64,000 nt of DNA from Artemisia argyi (Eukaryota; Streptophyta; Magnoliopsida; Asterales; Asteraceae), in the NCBI GenBank assembly GCA_030686995.1, contig CM060691.1, positions 89,835,055 to 89,899,054 on the forward strand. Direction: 5' to 3'. Each line of letters starts with the position of its first letter. The first letter of the stretch is position 1. The notes below the pieces were generated by a model that was given only the letters and a program-made list of their open reading frames with translations, had not been told where the DNA came from and searched no databases. Of this stretch, positions 23,801 through 34,179 are shown piece by piece. A program made the position numbers and the translations under genes.

Positions 23801-25785
23801 TCAATAATTAGTACTACTAAACTATATACATATGCTTAAGTCAAGATCATGGCATCTACCCCAATCTTTTTGTATTCTTCTTGTTGGCATAGTTTTAAGA
23901 GTCTGAATGGTTTTTTTTTATGAAGTAGCAATCTCCTTAACTTCATATGCTTTCTTCCCTTATCCTCCTCTTTTTCAGATTGTATTTAAAGAGGATTTTG
24001 GAACTGAAGGTCGTGGTGGCTATTTCGACCAATATGGGTACTTTCTCTTACTGCTCCACACTTTAATAATAAGAACTCTTAATCATTTGGTTCGATTCAT
24101 TCCATTAACTGGATTATGCTTAGTGTGGTTAATTCATTATTTGGTTTGTTTGGCAGAATTATTAGAGACATCCTTCAGAATCATTTACTACAGGTAACTG
24201 GAAAGTAATTGATACTAATACAACAGACTGGGATATAGTATTAAAGACAAATTTATTTTCATAATTCATCTAACATGTTTGGAGGTGACGATTATTAGCA
24301 TTGGGATTGCAGGTACTTTGCCTAGTTGCAATGGAGAAGCCGGTTTCTTTAAAGCCTGAGCATATTCGAGATGAGAAAGTGAAGGTGTATGATTTGAATA
24401 TTTTTAAACCACTCTCATGATTCTTTTTCTCAACTAGTTTCACAATATGAATATTTAAACTATTCAAGTGTGAATAATGTTAACCTTTCCTTGTCATAAT
24501 CAGGTTCTCCAATCTGTTCTCCCAATTAATGAAGACGAAGTTGTGATTGGGCAATATGAAGGCTACAAGGATGATCCCACAGTTCCAAAAGACTCGAACA
24601 CTCCCACCTTTGCAACCGTGGTTCTAAGAATTCACAATGAAAGATGGGAAGGTCAAATAAGATACTTAGAATTTCCATTTGTGCCAAATGTAGTGAAAAT
24701 CCTTAAGTTCTATCATTAACATTCTGTAACTCACTTTTCAGGTGTTCCCTTTATACTGAAGGCTGGGAAAACAATGAATTCAAAAAAAGCTGAAATAAGA
24801 GTTCAATTTAAGGATGTTCCTGGCGATATATTTAAGTGTACGTTATTAGCGCTTCTACATTATCTTTGTTTGGCGTTGCACTTTAAATTATATTCTCTTG
24901 CTGAAAACGTTTGTCGAATTGATTTAAAGTTTTAAACAACCTGCTACACAAGTAATTGTCAATTAACGGAAACTTTTATCTCAGCAAAGGGAAAAGGGAG
25001 GAATGAGTTTGTCATCCGACTGCAACCATCTGAAGCCATTTACATGAAGCTAACTGTAAGCATTTCTATTTTATCATGCAGAACAATTGTTTTGGCTTTC
25101 TATTTCAAAAACTTTCTCAATGTTTGTGGCATGCTAGTTTCACTTTGGCACAAATCATACACAAGTTTTTATCAATATTATCCAGGTCCATTTATTAGTG
25201 GATAAAATGATACGTAATATCTTGATTTTGCATACGTCAATTTTTGTTAGGTCAAAGAACCTGGCCTGGAGATGAAAACTGCTCTGAGTGAACTAGACTT
25301 GTCATATCAGCAACGATATCAAGAAGTTTTCATTCCAGAGGCGTATGAACGCCTTATTCTTGACACGTGAGTAGAATAACTACTTAATTAAAGGCTACTG
25401 TATATCATACTATTGATGAAATTATCACTTATCACACTAATGCTCGTTTGACTTGCAGAATACGAGGTGATCAACAACATTTTGTTCGCAGAGATGAGCT
25501 CAAGGTTGCATGCATACACTAACTACCTTATCTTATCATGTTATAACTTATAGCCAATAAGATACATTGATTTTGAATTGAGTTCAGGCTGCTTGGGAGA
25601 TCTTCACTCCATTACTGCACAGAATAGATAACAACGAAGTGCAATCACTTCCATACAAGCCAGGAAGCAGAGGCCCAGAGCAAGCGGATAAATTGGCTGA
25701 AAAAGTCGGATACATTCAAACCCATGGCTATGCATGGATCCCACCAACACTGAGTTCCGTTAAGGCTCATCCACCTGCACCATGA
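20863..25785 (+). CDS. G6PD: Cytosolic glucose-6-phosphate 1-dehydrogenase, 14 coding exons
   Basis: Exons: 20863-21080, 22709-22775, 22873-23059, 23470-23627, 23709-23777, 23979-24037, 24157-24193, 24313-24384, 24504-24651, 24742-24837, 24985-25055, 25251-25366, 25459-25504 and 25588-25785. All have GT-AG borders and consistent phase; the product is 513 residues. It oxidises glucose 6-phosphate to 6-phosphogluconolactone with NADP+, the first step of the oxidative pentose phosphate pathway. The NADP-binding GASGDLAKK is at residues 24-32 and the substrate-binding RIDHYLGKE at 197-205. The end ([28 protein letters not shown]) is typical of plant enzymes. The N-terminus starts directly with the enzyme domain and has no transit peptide, which places it with the cytosolic isoforms (Arabidopsis G6PD5/6 type). 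The first coding intron is 1.6 kb and contains an antisense lipid transfer protein gene and SINE-like sequence. Confidence 0.93.
21405..21890 (-). CDS. GPI-anchored non-specific lipid transfer protein, nested in the G6PDH intron
   Basis: An intact single-exon frame of 161 residues. A signal peptide (about 1-24, ending GKGHA) is followed by an Asn/Gln/Gly-rich tandem repeat (QGNNNN, 25-44). The eight-cysteine motif is complete: C48, C55, C72-C73, C86-x-C88, C116, C125. Then come a short Ser/Thr linker and a hydrophobic tail ([14 protein letters not shown]) fitting a GPI-attachment signal. Proteins of this LTPG group sit on the outer plasma membrane and help export wax and cutin lipids to the surface; that role is taken from the family. 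A TATAAATA (21,982-21,989, minus strand) lies about 92 bp before the ATG, so it appears to have its own promoter. LTPG genes often have introns in the tail; none is needed here, so a retrocopy is possible. Confidence 0.85.
   Translation of the reverse strand: MSRSIRAIMLMITLAAVYVGKGHAQQQGNNNNQGNNNNQGNNIGGSACLNQLMPCVNYLNNQGGQRDPPDSCCDPLKSVIKSNPECLCSMLSNQGTITAQLAGINVTQAQELPARCGQRVNPIACLTTTSKNTPGSSDSHILRNSKIYLLFPLMIIAALYS
21982..21990 (-). promoter_or_regulatory. TATA box of the nested lipid transfer protein gene
   Basis: CTATAAATA on the minus strand, about 92 bp upstream of the ATG at 21,890. A normal position for a plant core promoter. Confidence 0.55.
22186..22362 (-). mobile_element. tRNA-derived SINE-like element in G6PDH intron 1
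   Basis: Read on the minus strand it begins AAGGCCTTTGGTCTAGTGGT, an A-box-like start (TGGTCTAGTGG). A B-box-like GGTTCAAGCC follows about 45 bp later, and the end is A-rich (A-run plus AAAT/AAT repeats, seen as T-rich at 22,186-22,232 on the plus strand). This order (A box, B box, unrelated body, A-rich tail) is that of tRNA-derived SINEs. No clear target duplication was found. Confidence 0.6.
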
Positions 25786-26890
25786 TGGGTGGCTGGGTGC
25801 TAGGCCAGAGTCTCGTGTGGCTGCACACCCACGTGGTGCATCCATGCTAAAATAAGATCCATGGCTTGATCTGGTTCCATATCGAGAATAAGGTCATAAT
25901 GCTGATATTTTATAAAAATGTGGTTTTCATGAGGGAATGCAATACCTCATGTTTCGATATCCCAATAAGTTCGGAATAAGAGTATATAGGTTTGTGTAAT
26001 TTTGTTTAGGACTTATATAGTGATTCTTTTCTTTGCTTTGAAATAAAAGCTCTGTCAACAATGGTGTAATTTTTTTGTATGTTTTAATCATGATCGTGAA
26101 GAACAAACCAGGACTATAAATGACCCGGTGCATTTACGAAAAACTAAACATGACTACCAACACATTTTTTGGACCATGTGCATTTAAGATAATTATGGTT
26201 TTTTTACAAGAATTAACACTACACCGCAAAAATCCATAATGTACGAAGACCCACCTTGGTTCTGTCACCGATGATCGTAGATAAAAAGTGTTTTTGTTGA
26301 TACAAATTTGAATATATAAGTTATGAAATTCTTAGTACAGTCAGTTATAACCTGTTTAATATGATAGTAACTGTTAAGAATGATTTAAACCACGCTTGAT
26401 TGGAGGATTACTTGTATACTGTCTTTGTTTGACATTAACACCTTTTCTAACCTATTGTTGGGTCTTTGGGCAAAACGTAATCGTGTTGCACATAGTTGTC
26501 CTAGGAGTGACACAGAAAATGTATGACCACGCGTACACTCCTCAATTTTGCTCGAGCACAAGGATGCAACGTACAACACAAACTAATTCAACAAGTGGCA
26601 CATGATATCATATTACACATTAAACCTGGTAGCTACCCATTATGGGTGTAACTGAACTCAATTGTGATGCCGCACAACTATCATATAGTGGCAAATCAAG
26701 GTTAGGTTTCGTAAGACATAATCATAAGGGGAATTGTGATCATTTCAGGTGTTGTTGATCGAAGGCAAGACGAAAGATCACAAGCATGAACGGAACAAAG
26801 GAGTCTATCAAGTCTATTACAAACAAGGTTCAAGATCAAGTATCAAGTGCGGAAATTCCAAGATCCAAAGAAGATGCATCATTCAAAAAT
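25786..26890. other. 3' flank of the G6PDH gene and intergenic DNA
   Basis: Includes the likely 3'UTR to about 26,060. From about 26,740 on it may be retroelement-derived (see the next feature). No gene recognised. Confidence 0.45.
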
Positions 26891-26910
26891 GACCACCCTG
26901 TAGGGAGAGA

Positions 26911-27260
26911 TTGTTAGTATTAAAAAGTGATGTCATTTATCATCTAAGAACCGTGTAATCATGTAATAGCTTAGTAAAGATTAGTTAGTGGGCTGAGGGA
27001 TGTGGTTAAGCTAAGTTAAGTTAGCTAGTCCATGTAATACTTACAAATCCAATTCCAATCCAAGCCAAAGCCCATCAAGGCCTCTTCCATTGTATAAAAA
27101 CACCTAAGCCTCACAATTTGCAAGTGTGAACTAGTTTGTAGTGTGTGAAATAATAAACTTTCTCTCCATTCTCTCCATCCTCTCTTTACCATCTCTTTCT
27201 CTTTCTACACCCTCTCCCCTCTCTCTAAACTTCTAAACCTTCCTATGTTGAATGATTACA
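26911..27260 (+). repeat. LTR-like remnant
   Basis: A purine tract (GTAGGGAGAGAT) directly precedes TGTTAGTATTAAAAAGTG, as at a 3' LTR border. A TATA-like TGTATAAAAACACC lies at about 27,091 and a CT-rich leader-like stretch follows. No second LTR or target duplication was found, and the right end is uncertain. Confidence 0.35.
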
Positions 27261-27720
27261 CTATGTAAGAGACCTTACAGTTTCCCTCCACAGAGGGTGT
27301 CTAAGTCGGTGGTTGGGTATTACAAGTGTTACCCTGAGAGGGTGAACTTCGTAATGATAACAAGGCATCTTTTTGACATGGTGTGTTGACGTTTGCTACA
27401 TGGGTGTGCGGAGAGGTGTAAGGAGGTGGACGGAGTTTACCTAAGAGTCTGCCATCCTCTTTTTTGATGCCTTATGTTCTAGGTAAGTTGCGACGGCTAG
27501 TGTGACCTGGAACTGATCTTTCCTTTCCTCTTGCTTTACCTAGACACTCGACTGATTAGTTGACATTGGCGTGTGAAAATCCTCCACTTGATGGTTTACC
27601 TTGAGAACATCCGTACTATTCTGACTCCTATGCTCTTGAAGTGGCCTGACTTGAACAGATGGCCTGAGTGCTCGTTGCTCTTCCTCAAACTGTGTGGGCC
27701 CCTCCAGGAAAAGTGCGATA
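27261..27720. other. Intergenic or degraded repeat sequence
   Basis: Nothing recognised. It continues across the solo LTR at 29,005-29,158, as shown by the TACAT duplication. Confidence 0.35.
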
Positions 27721-27725
27721 TACAT

Positions 27726-28999
27726 TGTGGAAAACTAAAAGGGGGGTTGAATAGTTTACCGCTTTTTATTCTTAATTATCTATTAAAACTTTACGTTTGT
27801 TTAATGATATAGACTCAAATTACTTGTTTTAATCTTTGAAAAGCTTTACGTTTGATCAAAGATATAAACTCAAAATACTTGTTAATCTTTGAAAAGCTTT
27901 ACGTGTAATTAATGATTCTAAATAGAGACAATATGTAATATGCAAGGATAAGGAAAGAAACGATCAAACCACAACACGATTGTTTATCGTGGTTCGGCTA
28001 CAAGGACTCTTTTTCCTTGCCCTACATCCACGCCCCGAGTTTCCAACTCGAGAGTTTCAAGCACTAGTCAACAAGCTCCTTTCACGGGTGGAGAAACCTT
28101 TACAATCGTCGCTTACACTTTATCCGGTACAAAGCTAGATACCGGATCCTAGTTCAAGGTAGAACCAACCTAACGTCGCCTATCCACTATTTCCGACACT
28201 AAGCTAGATGTCGAGTTCTTTTACAAGGGTACAACCACTCCCGATAGTTCTTTTACAAGGGTACAACAACTCCCGACACACTATGTATTTTGAGGCCTAA
28301 AATACTAACCGATCACTTCTACACAAGATACAAATAAAGTATAAACTACCAAAGTTCATACATAACAAAGCGAACAAGTCTTGCAACTTTTGAGTTGAAA
28401 CTTGTAACTTCTTGGAAGAACTTGTGAACTCCTTTGCTACATAAGAGAATCACACAAGTCAAATGTTACTGAGTTAGATGAGAGAATATGTGAAATATAT
28501 GTCCTAAAGTGATGGGTGAATTCTTGCAAGTAGCTTGGTATTTATAGCCAAACCAACCAGCAGTCTGGCGGATCCGGCGGAACCTTAGAATGGGTTCCGC
28601 CCATGTACCCTGAGGGTTCCGCCAGGACTGACAGGAAAACATGCAAGAACTCTTTCCATATCAAGCAATGTCACATCAAGTTAGTCAAACACAAAATTGT
28701 GTAAGAAGTCTTATGGAGAGTCAAACACATAAGGTTTCCATAAATGCATGATGTGATGTAAGTCTTATGGAGAGTCAAACACATAAGCTTTCTATAAATG
28801 CATGATGTGATGTATCATATACTATATTAAGAAATAAAAACAATGTTATGTTAAAAGAGAAATGTAAAATCTAGTTATACAAGACTTAAAGCTAAAGTGA
28901 TGTTTTTACTATAAACAAAGGTTCATACTTTGTCATTAACAAAACTTAGCAAAGATCGTAAAATATAAATAACGTTTTTAGGCGATATTTGTATTAACA
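27726..28999 (-). mobile_element. Solo LTR of the 5189-12,075 family, 1274 bp
   Basis: Starts TGTGGAAAACTAAAAGG and ends GATATTTGTATTAACA: the reverse complement of the LTR ends at 10,988-12,075. TACAT flanks it on both sides (27,721-27,725 and 29,000-29,004), so it is a complete LTR left by recombination between two LTRs. Compared with 10,988-12,075 it carries extra sequence and a more elaborate GGCGGAACC/GGGTTCCGCC module (28,566-28,632). Confidence 0.9.
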
Positions 29000-29158
29000 T
29001 ACATGTTGACGGGTTCATTCGTTGCATTCACCTCTCCTGACGTTCCTCATGTGAAGTTTGGCTGGTGAACCTCGTTTTTTTAGTACTTTCTGACTCTCCT
29101 CAGTATGAGTGAGGTCTTCCACCTGTCGGTCGTTGGTGGTTATGGATCATTTCTGACA

Positions 29159-30047
29159 TGTTGTTGTTGAACCGTAGAGGGGGTGAATACGGTCTTTTCG
29201 ACTAACTTGAAGTTTAACAAGTTCTAGTTTCAAAGAACAAACAAGTTGTTATATACAACAACACTTACAACCACAATCACAACCACAATATATAAGTGAG
29301 TAAAAATATAGACACCACGATACATAGTAGTTCGAGATGGGGGGTTTATACCATCCGTGCGTCCAGTTGCGAATCCACGACACCGATACTATTACTAAGT
29401 ATAATCCTTATGGTGGATTGCAACCCGTTACAACTGCATTCCATCGATATGTACAAAGATCACTAAGAAGAGCTACTCCCAACGGTTTTCCGCCCTCGGA
29501 AACCGCCCATAAGAATCTCATTCGAATTAACCACTAAGACTATAAAGACATCCCTACCAGAAGTATCAAACCCTAACTAGATCAACATACCATCTAGGCT
29601 TGACCACCATAGTACAAGACTTCTTACAACAAAATCGAGTGAATCTTAGCTAATTGTTCAAACCAAGTCCTAACGTAACCTAGAGACTCGATTCTAGTAA
29701 AAAAGGGTATTGAGAAGAAGACTCTCGACACAATTCACAAGAGTGGATTAAGTTCTTGTAAATATCTCTTGCGAAAATTAAGTGTTCTTTTCAATTAGAG
29801 ATAGAAGAGAAGTTTAGAACACAATAACATAGTAGATTTACAGGGTTGAGAGAAAAGAAAATAAAGAGAAAGAATGATTGGCAAGAGGTAAGATACAAAG
29901 GACACGAGTTGGGTATTTATAAGAAAGACCTAACAATTCCCAGATGCATACTATTCCAGGAATTTTTTGGGTTTTATTTATTAGTGCCCGACTCTTGTTA
30001 ACCACCAATTGCACTTCACCTTTGACCTTTCCAATAACATTCCAACA
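29159..30047 (-). repeat. LTR-like remnant, minus orientation
   Basis: On the minus strand it would begin TGTTGGAATGTTATTGG and end near CCCTCTACGGTTCAACA, typical LTR termini. An internal coding part and a matching partner are absent. The flanking five bases do not agree, so either the ends are slightly misplaced or the duplication has decayed. Confidence 0.4.
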
Positions 30048-30526
30048 CTCAGAGTACAATAAGGTCAACCAACTCATTTAACCAAGTTTATTGTATTTAA
30101 AATATTTGGTGAAGTGAAAACTAGATAGTTAGGGGTTTAGTCCAATTTCAAAGAGAAAGAGAGGAACCTGGTCATTGTACATTGGATAAAACTTTGCCTC
30201 TCATATTTCAAATTCAAAAATTAGTTGTTACAAGATGAGTTGTATGATGTGAAAGGCTAAGTGTGAAAGAGAGATGTGTAAGAGTGTGTGTGTGTGAGAG
30301 AGGGAAATGAGTTGGTTATCTCAAACTTGGAGAGGAAGGGTTAGAGTGTGTGAGTGAGTGTGTAAGAAAAGGGTGTAAGAATGTGTAGTATAGGTTGGCA
30401 ACACAAGACTTGGAGAGGAAGGGGTAGGATAAGAGAGTGAGTGTGAGTTGTAATTTGAAATTTAAATCCAAATTAGTAGGTGGTTGTGAGAGGGAAGAGT
30501 ATAGAGGAAGCAAATGGTATGACACA
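30048..30526. other. Intergenic sequence with GT/GA-rich stretches
   Basis: Purine-rich GTGTGAGAGAGGG-type low complexity at 30,280-30,370. No gene recognised. Confidence 0.4.
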
Positions 30527-30727
30527 TGATGAGGCGAAAAATGAACCACTTTTAGGGGGTCATTTAAGCCCGGAATTGAATTTATTTGATCAAATATTAC
30601 CCTAAATCGTTCCTTTTGTGATTTTAGGTACTTTGGGAGTGAATTCTGGAAAAGGAAGCAATTCGGACGTTTTTGGAGCATAAAAGTGAAGAAAACGCCA
30701 AAGACTTAATTTTCCATGCTGAGAACA

Positions 30728-30950
30728 GTACCTGACGGCGTCAAGAGGAAGACCTTGACGGCGTCAAGAGTAAAAGTGGTGACGACCCAGTGCAAACCTA
30801 ACGGAGTCACAACAAGGGCGTCAAGACTAAATTTTGTGACGGCCTGCATAAGGAGAATACATGACGGCGTCAGATCCAGATCTAGGCAGTCCGAGGAACT
30901 ATTTGGCGGCGAGATGACGGCGTCAGACATTTGGTCTTGACGCCGTCACC
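30728..30950 (+). repeat. TGACGGCGTCA palindrome array in the LTR
   Basis: Copies or close variants of TGACGGCGTCA at about 30,731, 30,757, 30,862, 30,914 and 30,939, with partial copies between. One more copy sits at 33,439 near the other end of the element. The word is palindromic with a TGAC half site, as in bZIP-type targets. It lies in the U3-like part of the LTR, just before a TATATATA (about 30,959). Confidence 0.7.
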
Positions 30951-32112
30951 TATCAAAATATATATATAGTTTTCTATTTTTCATTCAAAAAGAGAGGAAC
31001 TTGTGTGGAGAAACTAGGGCCGAACTTTGTAAACCCTAGGTCATATTTTACAGTGCTTTAAAGGGTTTTCACCCCTTGGATCCTTTCATGTTCTATTGAG
31101 ATAAGTCTTCTCTTAAATTTCAATCAATATGTCTATGTGTTGGTTGATTATATCTTATGCTTGTCTTAATTTTATCATGCTAGGCTAGATCTATCTTGTG
31201 TTTGCTTGGATCTAATGAAACCTAGATGTTAATTATGTGTTGATTACTTGTTTATGGTTGTATTGGATGAATGATTTCAATGTTAGGCTTAAGAAAACTG
31301 GCAGATCTCCATTGTGTAACATGCTTGAACGTCTTAGGAAACATGAACCGATGTGTACTAGGTTTTATTGGTTGTATTTAATGCATGAGCAAATTCTAGT
31401 GATCCCATGTTAGGAGCTTCTTAGCCGGCTCGACATAGGAGTGAAGTAGGCGCTCATAGGATTGGGGAAGTAAGTACGCCACCCCATGAATGGTATTAAG
31501 GAATACAATCCGTCATCCACGCAACTATAACAAGTAATTAACGTGTAAAAGATATCTAGGGAGTAGTGAAATCTAAGTAAACACATTTCTCCCACATATT
31601 GCTCACAACTTTAGTTTAATATAGTTTATTTTCATTTTTAGTATTTTATTTTGATTGCATCTTTAGTATTGGGTTAGTTGACTAGCAACTAATTCCGCCC
31701 AACTCCTTCAAACCCGAGATTTTTACTTGCTTTCTAAAAAAATATAAAAATACAAAAAGAATCATCCCTCATCTCTAGACCTAGTCTTTAGGTTTTCTAA
31801 TCCTAGCGACATTATTCTTAGCTGAATGATCAATCCCCCGGTACTTGTCATTATACTATACTACATCGATCAGGTACACTGCCTGGTGGGGGTTGTAAGC
31901 TTCTCGAGATCCCTTGAGAGGTAAAGCCTGGTGCAATCCCTACGCATCAAGTTTTTGGCGCCGCAGCCTGGGGAATAGTTATTGTCTAGGTTAGAATCTC
32001 TTTTTATTAGGTCTACTTGCTAGATTCCTTTCTAGTAAGATTTTATTTTTATTTTTTAGGTTCTCTTTAGTCTATCTTATTCCTTTGTTTCCTTTGTTCG
32101 TAAACTAACTCG

Positions 32113-33000
32113 ATGGATAACAATAACATTGATCGTTTGATTCCTGTTATTCGTCGTAGGATTTTCCAAATGCCCGTCCCAATCCCTTTAGTGGAAAATG
32201 AGAACCCACCTAACCTATCGCCGAACCACCACTTTGACAATAATTCTGAAATGGAGGAGTCTGACCACGATGATGACCATAGGGCTAGTCCTTTTTACTA
32301 TTCAGATTCCGATGAGGATCTTGATGATGGTGATGTGACTAATGAGGATAGGATGGAGGAGGATGTGAACCCTCTTAGGTATGTCGACCCTAGGACAAGG
32401 ATTTAGAGTGATAGCTCATTCAATATGCAATTTCCTTGTAAAATTAGATTTAGGAGCTTTAATGCCTACCTTAACTCATCTATCTCAATGAACATAATCT
32501 CGCGTAGTAAATATAATAAAATCATTGTAGATGAGTTAGAATACAAAGGAGATAATGTTATTGCTAGGGCAATGTCATTGCATGTGTTTGTAGGAAGCTT
32601 CGTTTATTTTTTGGAGTTCATGGTTATGGAGAATCTAGGAGAATTTATCGATAGTAAGTTGACCCAAGTTGTGTTTGGAAAACCCTTCAAAAGGTTGACC
32701 AACCTTGATGAAAAACTTATGGAAGGGTTAATTACATTCTCGGATGGGGACGAAGATTTTGTCTACCAAATGCCCCGTGCACACCCTAGGTTCAAGGATT
32801 TTTCCATGGAGAAGTGTAGTAGGTATCCGCCCATAGAAATGCTAAGTGAGAATGATGAGAGAAAAGGGTTTAAATATACTCATGAAAAGAATAAAAGATA
32901 CTATCGCGGATGTTTAGAGTTAGGAGATGATTATAAGAAAGATGAGGCGACTATTAGATGGCTCACGCTTGGTTATGTGAGCATAAGCGACACACGGTAA
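32113..33000 (+). pseudogene. Retroelement protein with aspartic-protease-like domain, one internal stop
   Basis: One frame of about 295 codons, interrupted by a TAG at 32,404-32,406. The N-terminal third is acidic (DSDEDLDDGDVTNEDRMEED). The rest matches the type of retropepsin-like domain seen in many plant non-autonomous Gypsy elements: MQFPCKIRFRSFNAYLNSS, SMNIISRSKYNKII, LHVFVGSFVYFLEFMVMENLG, VVFGKPF. The catalytic Asp-Thr/Ser-Gly is not seen, so activity is doubtful. No reverse transcriptase or integrase follows. In composite-family annotations such proteins are often mislabelled. Confidence 0.6.
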
Positions 33001-33469
33001 CCTATGACCTTGAGTCTAGCTACAAGACTCGTAAATAAAGAAAAGCGCTTCTTGGGAGGCAACCCATGATTGTGTGTGATTTTTATTTTTGTTTGTTTGT
33101 TATTTGCTTCCGTATGCATGCTTTATTTTTATTGTTGGAAGATCATGTTTCTAAACTAAATAATGGAAGTACTTTACTTTGTTGTTTGGCTTATTCTTAA
33201 CTTCATCCAAAGGTATTTTTGCAAAAGATAAGTGTAAGGGGAAACCCCAAATATGTTTTTAAGAAACAAAACTGATCATGATTCTCCACAATATTAAGTG
33301 AACATGTATATTCGTATTTGTTAGAGTCAAATGCTTGTATCGAGTCATAATGATGTTTTGCAGGATTTTCCAGGAAGTAGGACCAAGTTTTTCCAGAAAT
33401 TTTCCGGAAACTTAACATAAGAATTTCTGCAGATCACTTCTGACGGCGTCACGAGTTTACTCTTGACGA

Positions 33470-33957
33470 CGCATCTCAAATATGTGATTATAGTTATTTC
33501 TCATTCTTCTCATTTCAAGTTTTCTTCTCATTGGTTCCTTACTCTATGCAGTTATACATTATCTGTTAGACTTAGGATCAAATGAGAAGAACTCTTAAAA
33601 TGAGAAAGATGAGAAATAACTATAACCACATATTAGAGATGCATCGACTTGAATTAGATGCATCCCTAAGCTTTTAGATGCATCCTAATATATTTTCTAG
33701 CTAAAAATTAGATGCATATACATATATTAGATGCATTTTAGCAAGTTAGAAAAATCCTATGTATTTTTCGTCCTCTGCAGGTCAAATTTGTTGCAAGTAC
33801 TACTTTGCATCGTTTTCACTTTAAAATTACTTTCGAAACTAATTTGGATACATGTAAATGAATAGAGATGCATCTAATTCAAGTCAACGCATCTCAAATA
33901 TGTAGTTATAGTTATTTATCATCCTCATTATAAGTTTTCTTCTCACTGAATCCTTAC
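33470..33957. repeat. Fold-back (MULE-like) repeat with a third partial arm
   Basis: The arm at about 33,571-33,660 (TTAGGATCAAATGAGAAG ... GATGCATCGACTTGAATT) is inverted at about 33,862-33,957 (AATTCAAGTCAACGCATCTC ... TTCTCACTGAATCCTTA), giving inverted repeats near 95 bp. A further partial copy of the right arm, in direct orientation, lies at 33,470-33,552. The loop holds several TTAGATGCATC words. Long inverted ends and no coding capacity suggest a Mutator-like MITE; no target duplication was read. Confidence 0.6.
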
Positions 33958-34179
33958 CCTTTATTTCAAGTGTGCAAATAAAAGCCATATGTGTGCCATT
34001 TACAAAAATGCTTAATTAAATCTCATCTTTACCAAAACACCCCCAAAGTGCAACATCATCTCCATTCCACAACCAAATCCTATTCTCAGCACACTCCTGG
34101 CAAAAGGGCGACGAGATTAACCAATCGCCGGTCTAAACCCCACTCAGAATTTCATTGCATTTCATAAATCAAAACAAAA

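Larger units (their letters stand above)
30527..33470 (+). mobile_element. Athila-like (Ty3/Gypsy) protease-only LTR element, 3' end degraded
   Basis: A presumed left LTR runs from about 30,527 (TGATGAGGCGAAAAATGAACC) to 31,949 (TACGCATCA). Right after it stands TTTTTGGCGCCGCAGCCTGG, which resembles the primer-binding region of Athila/Tat elements (TGGCGCCG...GGGGA). Next come one frame with an aspartic-protease-like domain (32,113-33,000), a leader-like TGGGAGGCAACCCATGATT, and a purine tract (AGTGTAAGGGGAAAC, about 33,230). A short stretch resembling the left LTR follows, with TGACGGCGTCA at 33,439. Most of the right LTR is missing or unrecognisably diverged. The left boundary is an estimate. 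Confidence 0.55.

Noticed and set aside
29159..30047. A second solo LTR with complete target duplication
   Set aside because: Terminal sequences look like LTR ends, but the flanking five bases do not match, so only a remnant is claimed.
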